This document shows, piece after piece, positions 1 to 8,514 of a stretch of DNA of 64,000 nucleotides. Position 1 is the stretch's first letter. Each line of letters begins with the position of its first letter. Source of the DNA: Quadrisphaera sp. DSM 44207 (GTDB taxonomy: Bacteria; Actinomycetota; Actinomycetes; Actinomycetales; Quadrisphaeraceae); contig NZ_FNKA01000004.1 in assembly GCF_900101335.1 (NCBI RefSeq), forward strand, positions 62,001-126,000. The letters run 5' to 3'. The notes below the pieces were generated by a model. The model searched no databases, was not told the DNA's origin, and saw only the letters and a list, made by a program, of their open reading frames with translations. The position numbers and the translations under genes are program-made.

Positions 1-116
1 AGCTCCTCGACGCCGGTCGGCGCCGGCGCGCCGCCCCCGGTCGTCCCGGTCGTCCCGGTCGTCCCGGTCGTCCCGGTCGTCCCGGTCACCTGGGTCGTCT
101 GGGTCGTCTGGGTCAT
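1..116 (-). CDS. N-terminus of an unidentified protein (runs off the window)
   Basis: An ATG at 116-114 overlaps the TGA of the upstream dehydrogenase (ATGA), and GGAGG lies 6-7 bases before it inside that gene, so translational coupling is likely. Only about 38 codons are visible: a Thr/Gln/Gly-rich stretch (MTQTTQTTQVTGTTG...) encoded by 9-bp repeats, then GGGAPAPTGVEEL at the window edge. The repetitive N-terminus looks like a disordered leader before a domain outside the window. Its position implies a role in the same sugar-acid or hydroxy-acid pathway. No family can be assigned. Confidence 0.6.
   Translation of the reverse strand, partial: MTQTTQTTQVTGTTGTTGTTGTTGTTGGGAPAPTGVEE
40..111. 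repeat. 9-bp tandem repeat (8 units) in a coding N-terminus
   Basis: Five copies of GTCGTCCCG are followed by three diverged units ending CTGG. The 9-bp period keeps the minus-strand frame and encodes repeated Thr-Gly-Thr or Gln-Thr-Thr. Copy-number change would lengthen the leader without breaking the frame. Confidence 0.85.
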
Positions 117-1231
117 GTCGGTCCTCCTGCGGACGGCGCGGCAGTGGTGGGCGGCGTCCCGGCGCCGGGGGTGGCCGGGTCCGGCAGCGGGTCGGGCAGC
201 GGGAGACCGAGCTGGCGGGCGAGCTGCTCGAGCTGCTCGACGGTGGAGCGGGCCAGGGCCACGGCCGCGACCCGGGCGTGGGCCCGCGCGGCCTCGACGT
301 CGCCCGGGGCGTGGACGACGGCACCCGCGCGCCCGGAGGAGCGCACCGCCTCCTGCAGCTGCGCCACCCGCCGCTCGGTGTGCTCGCGGCCGGTGAAGGC
401 CGCGGTGTCGACCGCGACGAGCAGGTGGCCGGTGTCCATCCTCGAGGCCGGGTCGGTCCAGATGTCCACGGTCTGGGCGGCGAACGTCGCCTCGGTCAGG
501 GACGCCGCGAGCGCCTCGAGGACGACGGCCAGCGCGGAGCCCTTGTGCCCCCCGAAGGGCACCAGGGCGCCGGCCGCGGCCTGGGCCGGGTCCGTGGTCG
601 GGCGGCCCTGCGGGTCCACGGCCCAGCCGGCGGGGATCGGCGCGCCCTCGTCGCGCGCGGCCACCACCTTGCCGTAGGCCCCGGCGCTGGTGGCCATGTC
701 CGCGGTCAGCGGGACGTCGCCGGCGCTGGGGATCCCCACGGTGAGCGGGTTGGTGCCGAGCACCTTCGCGGCGCCGCCGTACGGGGCCACGGTCGGGCCG
801 GTCGTCGAGGTGAGGACGCCGATGACGCCCTCGGCCGCCAGCTGGTCGGTCCAGAACGCGCCCGCCCCGTAGTGGGTGCTGCGCTGCACCGCGACGACCG
901 CCGCGCCGGAGGAGCGCGCCAGCTGCAGCGCCCGCCGCACCGCGGCGGCGACGGCGACCTGCCCCAGGCCGCCGTCGGCGTCGAGGACGGCGGTGCAGCC
1001 GACCTCGCGCACCCACCGCAGCCGCGGGCGCGCGGTGATGCCGCCGGCGCGCAGGGCCGCCGCGTACAGCGGCAGCCGCAGCACCCCGTGGGAGTGCACC
1101 CCGCGCCGGTCGGCCTCGACCAGCGACGTGCTGGTGAGCTTCGCGTCCTCCTCGGGCACGCCGAGGACCTGCAGCGCCGCGGACCCGAAGTCCACGAGCG
1201 CGTGCGGTGCGAACCGCGGCCCCTCCGACAC
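113..1231 (-). CDS. Ldh2 family malate/L-lactate/ureidoglycolate-type dehydrogenase
   Basis: A 372-residue NAD(P)-dependent 2-hydroxyacid oxidoreductase of the Ldh2 superfamily, which does not use a Rossmann fold. Family hallmarks are visible: GVHSHGVLRLP near the N-terminus, TGPTVAPYGG and LGTNPLTVGIP in the middle, and GGHKGSALAVVLEAL towards the end. A longer frame runs up to 1615, but it crosses the divergent promoter. The GTG at 1231 has AGGAGG seven bases upstream and puts the start just before the conserved region. The Pro/Thr-rich last 25 residues look disordered. It diverges from the kinase/lyase operon at 1434 and is coupled to the gene at 116, so a sugar-acid or hydroxy-acid substrate is inferred. 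Confidence 0.88.
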   Translation of the reverse strand: MSEGPRFAPHALVDFGSAALQVLGVPEEDAKLTSTSLVEADRRGVHSHGVLRLPLYAAALRAGGITARPRLRWVREVGCTAVLDADGGLGQVAVAAAVRRALQLARSSGAAVVAVQRSTHYGAGAFWTDQLAAEGVIGVLTSTTGPTVAPYGGAAKVLGTNPLTVGIPSAGDVPLTADMATSAGAYGKVVAARDEGAPIPAGWAVDPQGRPTTDPAQAAAGALVPFGGHKGSALAVVLEALAASLTEATFAAQTVDIWTDPASRMDTGHLLVAVDTAAFTGREHTERRVAQLQEAVRSSGRAGAVVHAPGDVEAARAHARVAAVALARSTVEQLEQLARQLGLPLPDPLPDPATPGAGTPPTTAAPSAGGPT

Positions 1232-1289
1232 GGCCACCCCTCCTGGTGGGAGTCGCCGGGACGGTACGCACGGTGCCCGGCGCGTGGCA

Positions 1290-1352
1290 AGGCTCCCGGC
1301 ACGCGCGGTGAGGCTCCCGGCGCCCGCGGCGAGGCTCCCGGCGCCCGCGTCG
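1290..1352. promoter_or_regulatory. Three 21-bp direct repeats upstream of the permease promoter
   Basis: Units begin at 1290, 1311 and 1332. Each starts AGGCTCCCGGC and differs only in its last ten bases. The 21-bp period is two helical turns, so bound proteins would lie on one DNA face. The array ends three bases before the -35 box at 1356, between two divergent transcription units, a typical place for an activator or repressor array. Function is inferred. Confidence 0.5.
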
Positions 1353-1355
1353 GTC

Positions 1356-1386
1356 TTGACCGGCGCGACCGCGCCGGGAGTAGCGT
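1356..1386 (+). promoter_or_regulatory. Predicted promoter of the sugar-acid operon
   Basis: TTGACC (1356-1361) and TAGCGT (1381-1386) are separated by 19 bp and resemble actinobacterial housekeeping -35 and -10 boxes. The transcript would begin about 40 bases before the ATG at 1434. Confidence 0.5.
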
Positions 1387-1433
1387 GCTGACACGCGCCG
1401 CGGACCAGCGCGGACGCGGTCGAGGGGGATCGC

Positions 1434-2888
1434 ATGACCGAGCTCGAGTTCCCCGGCGGGGGTCCGTCGTCCGGGTCGGCGGCGGCCCGGTTCCCGAGCA
1501 GGCACCTGGCTCCGCCGGTGGTGCGCGACCTGCCGCCGGCGCCGCGCAGCATCTGGCCGATCATCGGGCCCGGCGTCGTCGCCGCCGGCGTCGGGCTGGC
1601 GAGCGGGGAGTTCATCCTCTACCCCTACATCGCCTCCCAGGTGGGCCTGGTCTTCGTCTGGGCCGCCTTCGTGGGGCTGATCACCCAGTTCTTCATCAAC
1701 ATGGAGATCGAGCGGTACACCCTGGCCACCGGGGAGACCGCGCTGACCGGGTTCAGCCGCTTCTGGCGGCACTGGGGCCTGGTCTTCGCCCTGATGGCGT
1801 ACTTCGCCAACCTCTGGCCCGGGTGGGCGACCAGCTCGGCGACCCTGGTCACCTACCTCGTCGGCGGCGAGGTGACGCCCATCGCGATCGGGATGCTGCT
1901 GTCCATCGGCGTCATCCTCACCCTCGCGCCCGTGGTGTACGTGGCGCTGGAGCGGATCGAGATGGGCAAGGTCGTCGCGGTGCTCCTGCTGCTGGTCATC
2001 GGCCTGACCACCGCCATCGACGCGCAGGCGTGGGGCGACGTCCCGCAGATCGTCACGAACGCCGCGATCCCCTCCGAGCAGCTCGGGTTCGCGCTCCTCA
2101 TGGGCGCGCTCGCCTTCGCCGGAGCCGGCGGCGGGCAGAACCTGTGCCAGAGCAACTGGATCCGCGACAAGGGCTTCGGCATGGGCACCTACGTGCCGCG
2201 CATCGTCAGCCCGGTCACCGGCGAGCCGGAGGCGGCGCCGTCCACCGGCTACGTCTTCGAGCCCACCCAGCGCAACCTGGCCCAGTGGCGGCAGTGGTGG
2301 AAGATGGCGAACGTCGAGCAGCTCGTCACGTTCGTGGCCATCACGTTCCTGACCATCCTCTTCACCTCCCTCCTGGCCTACGCCACGGTGTTCGGGCGGC
2401 CGGGCCTGGCCAGCGACATCACCTTCATCCAGGCCGAGGGCGAGGCGCTGTCGGCCGCCGTGGGCGGCTGGTTCGGCACGCTGTTCTGGGTGGTCGGCGC
2501 CTTCTCCCTCTACGCCGCCGCCGTCGGGATCGTGGACTACACCAGCCGCCTGGGGGCCGACGTCCTCAAGGTCGGGTACCTGCGCCGCGCCACCGAGAGC
2601 AAGATCTACTTCGTCCTCGTCTGGGGCCTGGTGCTCTTCGGCTGCGTGATCCTCCTCGTGGGCGTGACCCAGCCGATCGTGCTGCTGGTCATCTCGGCCG
2701 TCGTCGGCGGCTTCATGATGTTCATCTACTCCGGCCTGCTGGCGGTGCTGAACCGCAGGGTGCTGCCGGAGGCGATCCGCCCCGGCGCCCTGCGGGTCGG
2801 CGCGCTGGTGTGGGCGGTGCTGCTCTTCGGCGTCCTGTCGGCGCTGACCTTCGACCAGCAGATCCGCAACCTCCTCGGCGCGGAGTGA
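1434..2888 (+). CDS. Nramp-family-like membrane transporter, divergent type
   Basis: A 484-residue polytopic membrane protein with about 11 hydrophobic segments and the Nramp fold signature IIGPGVVAAG at the start of helix 1. Metal transporters of this family carry DPGN in helix 1 and MPH in helix 6. Here the matching stretches read LASGEF and AGAGGGQNL, so the usual metal ligands are absent. It heads an operon with a PfkB kinase, a DapA-type lyase and a hydroxyacid dehydrogenase, the position a substrate permease normally holds. I infer uptake of an organic substrate, perhaps a sugar acid, rather than Mn2+ or Fe2+. The start is the ATG at 1434 after a weak purine-rich site. Confidence 0.75.
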   Translation: MTELEFPGGGPSSGSAAARFPSRHLAPPVVRDLPPAPRSIWPIIGPGVVAAGVGLASGEFILYPYIASQVGLVFVWAAFVGLITQFFINMEIERYTLATGETALTGFSRFWRHWGLVFALMAYFANLWPGWATSSATLVTYLVGGEVTPIAIGMLLSIGVILTLAPVVYVALERIEMGKVVAVLLLLVIGLTTAIDAQAWGDVPQIVTNAAIPSEQLGFALLMGALAFAGAGGGQNLCQSNWIRDKGFGMGTYVPRIVSPVTGEPEAAPSTGYVFEPTQRNLAQWRQWWKMANVEQLVTFVAITFLTILFTSLLAYATVFGRPGLASDITFIQAEGEALSAAVGGWFGTLFWVVGAFSLYAAAVGIVDYTSRLGADVLKVGYLRRATESKIYFVLVWGLVLFGCVILLVGVTQPIVLLVISAVVGGFMMFIYSGLLAVLNRRVLPEAIRPGALRVGALVWAVLLFGVLSALTFDQQIRNLLGAE

Positions 2889-2895
2889 GCCGCCG

Positions 2896-3876
2896 GTGAC
2901 GACGCCGGCCAGCCCGCCCACCGCGCCGCCCACCCCGCCGCGGGTGGTCACCGCCGGGGAGACCCTCGCGCTCCTCGCGCCCTCCGGCCCCGGGCGGCTG
3001 CGGCACGCGCGCGACCTGGCGCTGTCGATCGGGGGCGCGGAGTCGAACGTGGCGATCGGCCTGGCCCGCCTCGGGGTGCCGGTCTCCTGGGTCAGCGCGC
3101 TGGGCGAGGACGAGCTCGGCGAGCTGGTCCTGGCCCGCGTGCGCGCCGAGGGCGTCGACACGTCCGCGGTGCGCCGCGTGCCGGGCCGGCCCACCGGCCT
3201 GTACCTGCGCGAGCAGGTGCTCGGCGGGGTGCGGGTGCACTACTACCGGGCGGGCTCCGCGGCGTCCACCCTCGCCCCCGGGGCGCTGCCGCCGGCGGTC
3301 CTGGACGGCGCCGCCCTCCTGCACCTGACCGGCGTCACACCCGCGCTGTCGGACAGCTGCGCCGAGTTCGTCCTGGACGCGGCGCGCAGCGCGCGCGAGC
3401 GCGGGGCGGCCGTCAGCTACGACGTCAACTTCCGCGGCAAGCTGTGGTCGGCGTCGGCCGCGCGGGCCTTCACCGAGCGCGTGCTGCCCCTGGTCGACGT
3501 CCTCTTCGTCGGGGACGACGAGGCGCAGGCGCTGTGGGGGTGGACGGGCGAGGAGCCGCTGGAGCGGCTGGCCGGCACCGGCCCGCGCGAGGTGGTGCTC
3601 AAGCGCGGCGCGCGGGGCAGCGCCGCGCTCGTGGACGGCGAGCGGCTGGAGGAGCCGGCCCTGCCCGTCCCCGTGCTCGACCCGATCGGGGCGGGCGACG
3701 CGTTCGCCGCCGGCTACCTCGCGGCGTGCCTGGAGGGGCGCCCGCCCGCCGAGCGCCTGGCCACGGGCAACGCCGTGGGCGCCTGCTGCGTGCGCAGCAG
3801 CGGCGACTACGAGGGCCTGCCCGGCCGCGAGGAGCTGCGGGCCCTGCTGGAGGGGACGACCGTCCTCGGGAGGTGA
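2896..3876 (+). CDS. PfkB family sugar kinase (2-keto-3-deoxygluconate kinase-like)
   Basis: A 326-residue ribokinase-fold enzyme. The N-terminus has GETLALLAP and GGAESNVAIGLARLG, typical of KDG kinases. The C-terminal motif DPIGAGDAFAAGY holds the anion hole and catalytic Asp. ATP-dependent phosphorylation of a 2-keto-3-deoxy sugar acid is likely. The GTG at 2896 lies seven bases after the permease stop, and the next gene follows within eight bases, so the operon is tight. The exact substrate cannot be read from sequence. Confidence 0.85.
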   Translation: MTTPASPPTAPPTPPRVVTAGETLALLAPSGPGRLRHARDLALSIGGAESNVAIGLARLGVPVSWVSALGEDELGELVLARVRAEGVDTSAVRRVPGRPTGLYLREQVLGGVRVHYYRAGSAASTLAPGALPPAVLDGAALLHLTGVTPALSDSCAEFVLDAARSARERGAAVSYDVNFRGKLWSASAARAFTERVLPLVDVLFVGDDEAQALWGWTGEEPLERLAGTGPREVVLKRGARGSAALVDGERLEEPALPVPVLDPIGAGDAFAAGYLAACLEGRPPAERLATGNAVGACCVRSSGDYEGLPGREELRALLEGTTVLGR

Positions 3877-3883
3877 GGAGCGC

Positions 3884-4852
3884 ATGAGCACCGGCACGAG
3901 CACCGGCACGAGCACCGGCCAGCCGGAGATCACCGGCGTCCACGTCGCGAACGTGACCCCGTTCCGCGACGACGCCGACTCCTCCGTGGACGTCGAGGCG
4001 TACCTGGGCCACGTGCGCTGGCTGGCCGCCGCCGGCGTCGCGGGCGTCATCCCGTTCGGGACCAACGGGGAGGGCCCCTCGGTGGCGGTGCGCGAGAAGC
4101 GCGCCGTCCTCGACGCGCTCCTCGCGGAGGCGCCGGCGGGCCCCGCGGGAGCGCTGCAGGTCATCCCCGCCGTGACCGAGGCCAACCTGACCGACGCGCT
4201 GGACCTGCTGCGGCACCTGGAGGACCTGCCCGTCACCGCGGTGCTGGTGCTGCCGCCGTACTACTTCCCCGCCGAGGCGGCGGGGCTGCGCGCCTTCTAC
4301 GAGCGCGTGCTGGCCGCCACGCGGCACCGCGTGATCGTGTACCACATCCCCAAGTACGCCGTGCCCGTCCCGCACGAGCTGGTCACCGACCTGCCGGTGT
4401 GGGGCGTGAAGGACTCCGGCGGCGAGCCGGGCTACGCCGAGGCCGTGCGCGCCGGCGGCCGCGGGGTGCTCCTGGGCACCGAGGACGACCTGCCGCGCCG
4501 GCTGCTGACCGCGCAGGGCTCGATCTCCGCGCTCGCCAACATCGTCCCCGAGCAGGTCCTCGCCCTCTACGGGCACGTCCACCGCGGGGAGGCGGAGGAG
4601 GCGCAGCGGCTGTCAGCGCACCTGCAGCAGGTGCGGGCGATGACGAAGGAGCACACCTCCGCCGCCGTCCTCAAGGCCGTGGCCCAGGCCCGGCACGGCG
4701 TGCCCCTGGGCACGGTGCGCCCGCCGCTGGTGCCCCTGCCGGCCGGCTACGACGCCGCCGCGGCCGCGGCGCGCGCCACCGCGGTGCCCGGCGCGCCCGC
4801 GCCGGGCCCGGCCGACGGCGGAGGGGGCGCCCGTGCGGGTGCTGGTCACTGA
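3884..4852 (+). CDS. DapA/NAL superfamily lyase or aldolase
   Basis: A 322-residue Schiff-base TIM-barrel enzyme of the dihydrodipicolinate synthase/N-acetylneuraminate lyase family. The family GTTGE loop reads GTNGEG, the catalytic Tyr lies in VYHIPKY (near residue 152), and the Schiff-base Lys in WGVKDSGG (near residue 175). Beside a KDG-kinase-like enzyme it more likely cleaves or dehydrates a keto-deoxy sugar acid than makes lysine precursors. The first residues are a GTST repeat from three 12-bp units (3886-3921). AGGTGAGGAG precedes the ATG. The end overlaps the next gene by 20 bp. Confidence 0.83.
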   Translation: MSTGTSTGTSTGQPEITGVHVANVTPFRDDADSSVDVEAYLGHVRWLAAAGVAGVIPFGTNGEGPSVAVREKRAVLDALLAEAPAGPAGALQVIPAVTEANLTDALDLLRHLEDLPVTAVLVLPPYYFPAEAAGLRAFYERVLAATRHRVIVYHIPKYAVPVPHELVTDLPVWGVKDSGGEPGYAEAVRAGGRGVLLGTEDDLPRRLLTAQGSISALANIVPEQVLALYGHVHRGEAEEAQRLSAHLQQVRAMTKEHTSAAVLKAVAQARHGVPLGTVRPPLVPLPAGYDAAAAAARATAVPGAPAPGPADGGGGARAGAGH

Positions 4853-5789
4853 CGCGGAGTACGAGCCGCTGGACCTGGAGGCCGCCGTGCTCGCCGAGGG
4901 CGGGCACGAGCTGGTCGTGGCGCACTGCCGCACGGCGGCCGAGGTCGCGCAGGCGGCCCGGGGCGCGGACGCCCTGCTCGTGCAGTACGCGCCGGTGACC
5001 GAGGAGGTCTTCGCCGCCGCGCCGTCGGTGCGGCTGGTCAGCCGCTACGGCGTCGGCGTCGACGGCGTCGACCTGGACGCCGCCCGCCGGCACGGGGTGT
5101 GGGTCGCGAACGTGCCGGACTACGGCGTCGCCGAGGTCGCGCTGCACGCGGTGGCGATGCTGCTGGCGCTGCTGCGCGACCTGCCCGGCCGCGACCGCGC
5201 CGTGCGCGAGCACCGGTGGCACTACGCCGCCGGCGCGCCGCTGCACCGGCCGAGCACGAGGGTCCTGGGCGTGGTGGGGCTGGGCCGGATCGGGCGGCTG
5301 GCCGCCGAGCGGGCCGCGCCGTGGTTCGGCGCCTGCGTCGGCCACGACCCCGCCCTGCCGGACGACGCGTGGCCGCCGTCCGTGGAGCGGGCCGGGCTGG
5401 AGGAGGTCTTCGCCCGCGCCTACGCCGTCACGCTGCACCTGCCCCTGACGGCGCGGACCCAGGGGCTGGTCGGCGACGCCCTGCTGGCCCGCCTGCCCGT
5501 CGGCAGCCACCTGGTGAACACCTCCCGCGGCGGCCTGGTCGACCTCGACGCCGTCCTGCGGGCCCTGGAGTCGGGACGGCTCGCCGGCGTCGCCCTCGAC
5601 GTCCTGCCCAGCGAGCCGCCGGACTGGGACCACCCGCTCGTCGGGCACCCGCGCGCGCTGATCACCCCGCACGCGGCCTGGTACTCGCAGGAGTCCGAGG
5701 CCGAGCTGCGGCGCAAGGCCGCCCGCAACGTGCTGGAGTGGGCGCGCACCGGCGAGCCCCTCCACCCGGTGGTGCGCGGGCGCTCCTGA
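4833..5789 (+). CDS. D-isomer-specific 2-hydroxyacid dehydrogenase
   Basis: A 318-residue NAD-dependent dehydrogenase. The dinucleotide loop VGLGRIGRLA is clear. Catalytic residues are the Arg in NTSRGGLVD, the Glu in LDVLPSEPP and the His in TPHAAWYSQES. The C-dehydrogenase/phosphoglycerate-dehydrogenase type interconverts D-2-hydroxyacids and 2-keto acids. The GTG at 4833 lies inside the lyase gene after GGAGGGGGC, so translation is coupled. It is the last gene of the cluster. With the divergent Ldh2 enzyme, both stereochemical types of hydroxyacid oxidation are present. Confidence 0.85.
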   Translation: MRVLVTDAEYEPLDLEAAVLAEGGHELVVAHCRTAAEVAQAARGADALLVQYAPVTEEVFAAAPSVRLVSRYGVGVDGVDLDAARRHGVWVANVPDYGVAEVALHAVAMLLALLRDLPGRDRAVREHRWHYAAGAPLHRPSTRVLGVVGLGRIGRLAAERAAPWFGACVGHDPALPDDAWPPSVERAGLEEVFARAYAVTLHLPLTARTQGLVGDALLARLPVGSHLVNTSRGGLVDLDAVLRALESGRLAGVALDVLPSEPPDWDHPLVGHPRALITPHAAWYSQESEAELRRKAARNVLEWARTGEPLHPVVRGRS

Positions 5790-5821
5790 GGGCGTGCGCG
5801 GCGGCAGCGCAGGGGAGTCGC

Positions 5822-8383
5822 CTACAGCCGGTCGACCGAGAGCACCCGCACCACGGCGGTGCCGGCCTCGTCCGACGCCGCGAGGTCGACCTCGGCGCTG
5901 ATGCCCCAGTCGTGGTCGCCCGCCGGGTCGTCGAAGACCTGCCGCACGCGCCAGCGCTCGCGCTCCTCCTCCACGAGCAGCAGCGACGGCCCGCGCGCGT
6001 CCGGGCCCGTGCCGAGGTCGGCGTGCTCGGCGGAGTAGCCGGCCATCGCCTCCGCCCAGCGCTGCGCGTCCCAGCCGGCCTCGGCGTCGAGCTCGCCGAG
6101 GTCGGCCCAGCGGCGGCGCGCGGCGAGCTCGACGCGGCGGAAGAGGGCGTTGCGCACCAGCACCCGGAAGGCGCGGCGGTTGGCGGTGACGCCGCGCGGC
6201 GGCGGGGGCGGTGCGGCCGGTGAGCCGGCGTCCTCGGGGTGGGTCAGGGCCTCCCACTCGTCGAGGAGGCTGGAGTCGGTCTGGCGCACGGTCTCCCCGA
6301 GCCACTCCAGGACGTCGGTCAGCTCCTCGGTGCGCTGGGCCTCGGGCACGGTCTGGCGCAGCGCGCGGTAGGCGTCGGAGAGGTAGCGCAGCACCAGGCC
6401 CTCGGAGCGGGCGAGGCCGTAGCGGCGCACGAGGTCGCCGAAGCCCATGGCCTGCTCCCACATGTCCCGCACCACCGACTTCGGCGAGAGCATCTCCGGT
6501 GCCAGCCACGGGTGGGTCTGGCGGTAGGTCTCGAACGCGGCCTCGAGGAGCTCGGCCAGCGGCCGGGGCCAGGTGACCTCCTCGAGCAGCTCCATCCGCT
6601 CGTCGTACTCGACGCCCTCGGCCTTCATCGCCGCGACGGCCTCGCCGCGGGCGGCGTGCGCTTGCGCCAGCAGCACCGGGCGGGGGTCGTCCAGGGTCGC
6701 CTCGACGACGGACAGGACGTCGAGGGCGTGCGTCGGGGAGTCCGGGTCGAGCAGGTCCAGGGCGGCGAGCGCGAACGTCGACAGCGGCTGGTTGAGCGCG
6801 AAGTCGGCCTGCAGGTCGACCGTCAGGCGCACGATCCGCCCGGTCTCGTCCGGCTCCGCGAGGCGCTCGACGACGCCGGCGGCGAGCAGGTCGCGGTAGA
6901 TGGCGATGGCCCGCTTGACCAGGCGCACCTGCGCGGGCCGCTCCTCGTGGTTGTCCAGCAGCAGGTGCTTCAGGTGCAGGTAGGCGTCGCCGGGGCGGGC
7001 GATGACGTTGAGCACCATCGCGTGCGTGATCCGCATGCGGCTGACCAGCGGCTCCGGCGGGGCGGCGACGAGCCGCTCGAAGGTGTTCTGGTCCCAGCTG
7101 ACCGTGCCCTCTGGCGGCTTCTTGCGCACCACCCTGCGCCGCTTCTTGGGGTCCTCCCCCGCCTTCGCCAGGGCGCGGGCGTTCTCGATCGCGTGCTCGG
7201 GCGCCTGGACGACGACGGTGCCGGCGGTGTCGAACCCGGCGCGGCCGGCGCGCCCGGCGACCTGGTGGAACTCGCGGGCGGAGAGCAGGCGGGTGCGCCG
7301 TCCGTCGTACTTGCTCAGCGAGGTCATCAGCACGGTGCGGATCGGCACGTTGATGCCGACGCCGAGGGTGTCGGTGCCGCAGATGACGCGCAGCAGGCCG
7401 GCCTGGGCGAGGGTCTCCACCAGGCGGCGGTACTTGGGCAGCATGCCCGCGTGGTGCACGCCGATGCCGGCGCGCACGAGCTTGGAGAGCACGCGGCCGA
7501 AGCCGGCGGCGAAGCGGAAGTCGCCGATGGTCGCGGCGATGGCGTCCCTGGTGGCCCGGTCGGCGACCGGCGTGCTCAGCAGCGCCTGCGCGCGCTCCAG
7601 GGCCAGCGCCTGCGTCGGGTGGACGACGTAGACCGGCGCCTCCCTCGCCTCCAGCAGCTCGTCGATCGTCTCGTGCACCGGCGTCGTCGCCCACCGGTGG
7701 TGCAAGGGCACGGGCCGCTCCACCGACGTCACGAGCGCCGTGGGCCTCCCCGTGCGGCGGGTGAGGTCCTCCCGAAAGCGCGTGACGTCCCCGAGCGTGG
7801 CGGACATGAGGAGGAACTGCGCCTGCGGCAGCTCCAGCAGCGGCACCTGCCACGCCCAGCCGCGGTCGCGGTCGGCGTAGTAGTGGAACTCGTCCATCAC
7901 GACCTGGCGGAGGTCGCAGCCCGCGCCCTCGCGCAGCGCCCGGTTGGCGAGGACCTCCGCGGTGCAGCAGACGATCGGCGCGTCGGCGTTCACGCTCGCG
8001 TCGCCGGTGACCATGCCGACGGTGGCGGCGCCGAAGACCTCGACGAGGGCGAAGAACTTCTCCGAGACCAGGGCCTTCAGGGGCGCGGTGTAGACGGTGC
8101 GCTCCCCGCGGGCGAGGGCCGCGAAGTGCGCGCCCGTGGCCACCAGCGACTTGCCCGACCCGGTGGGCGTGGCGAGGACGACGTTGGCGCCCGTGACGAC
8201 CTCGATGAGGGCCTCGGCCTGCGCGGGGTACAGCTCCAGGCCCCGCTGGCCCGCCCACGCGGAGAAGGCGTCGAAGAGGGCGTCGGGGTCCGCGCCGGCG
8301 CCGTCCGGGCTGCCGGTCGGGCTGCCGGTCGGGTTGCCGGTCGGGGGGGCGGCGGGCGGCAGCAGGCTGGTCAGGACGCTCAT
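5822..8383 (-). CDS. DEAD/DEAH-box RNA helicase, Ski2-like with DUF3516-type C-terminus
   Basis: About 853 residues. Helicase motifs run in order: Walker A ATPTGSGKS, motif Ia YTAPLKALVSEKF, motif II DEFH, motif III LLMSATLGD, then QVAGRAGRAGFDT (motif VI). The C-terminal half matches the DUF3516 region of actinobacterial Ski2-like helicases, which probably act in RNA turnover. DEFH replaces the more usual DEVH. Two in-frame ATGs lie four codons apart; the second (8383) is preferred because GGGAGG lies 4 bases upstream. A Pro/Thr/Gly/Ser linker from a 12-bp repeat sits near the N-terminus. It ends 32 bp from the convergent dehydrogenase. Confidence 0.88.
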   Translation of the reverse strand: MSVLTSLLPPAAPPTGNPTGSPTGSPDGAGADPDALFDAFSAWAGQRGLELYPAQAEALIEVVTGANVVLATPTGSGKSLVATGAHFAALARGERTVYTAPLKALVSEKFFALVEVFGAATVGMVTGDASVNADAPIVCCTAEVLANRALREGAGCDLRQVVMDEFHYYADRDRGWAWQVPLLELPQAQFLLMSATLGDVTRFREDLTRRTGRPTALVTSVERPVPLHHRWATTPVHETIDELLEAREAPVYVVHPTQALALERAQALLSTPVADRATRDAIAATIGDFRFAAGFGRVLSKLVRAGIGVHHAGMLPKYRRLVETLAQAGLLRVICGTDTLGVGINVPIRTVLMTSLSKYDGRRTRLLSAREFHQVAGRAGRAGFDTAGTVVVQAPEHAIENARALAKAGEDPKKRRRVVRKKPPEGTVSWDQNTFERLVAAPPEPLVSRMRITHAMVLNVIARPGDAYLHLKHLLLDNHEERPAQVRLVKRAIAIYRDLLAAGVVERLAEPDETGRIVRLTVDLQADFALNQPLSTFALAALDLLDPDSPTHALDVLSVVEATLDDPRPVLLAQAHAARGEAVAAMKAEGVEYDERMELLEEVTWPRPLAELLEAAFETYRQTHPWLAPEMLSPKSVVRDMWEQAMGFGDLVRRYGLARSEGLVLRYLSDAYRALRQTVPEAQRTEELTDVLEWLGETVRQTDSSLLDEWEALTHPEDAGSPAAPPPPPRGVTANRRAFRVLVRNALFRRVELAARRRWADLGELDAEAGWDAQRWAEAMAGYSAEHADLGTGPDARGPSLLLVEEERERWRVRQVFDDPAGDHDWGISAEVDLAASDEAGTAVVRVLSVDRL
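8307..8342. repeat. 12-bp tandem repeat (3 units) in the helicase N-terminus
   Basis: Units GGGCTGCCGGTC, GGGCTGCCGGTC and GGGTTGCCGGTC encode the Thr-Gly-(Asn/Ser)-Pro linker of the minus-strand helicase. The repeat stays in frame. Confidence 0.85.
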
Positions 8384-8514
8384 GAGGCCTCCCATCCTCC
8401 CCCGCTGCGACCGTGGGCGTGCACGTCCGGCGCGCCCGACCCGCCTTTCGTCGGAGGCGGCCCGCGACGCCCGGGCGATCCGCGGGCGCCCCGCACCCGA
8501 GCACGCTGGACCGC

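Noticed and set aside
278-2899. An 873-codon plus-strand open frame overlapping the Ldh2, permease and kinase region
   Set aside because: Its translation is Arg/Gly/Ala/His-rich without any domain and lies opposite or out of frame to clearly conserved genes; it is a high-G+C shadow.
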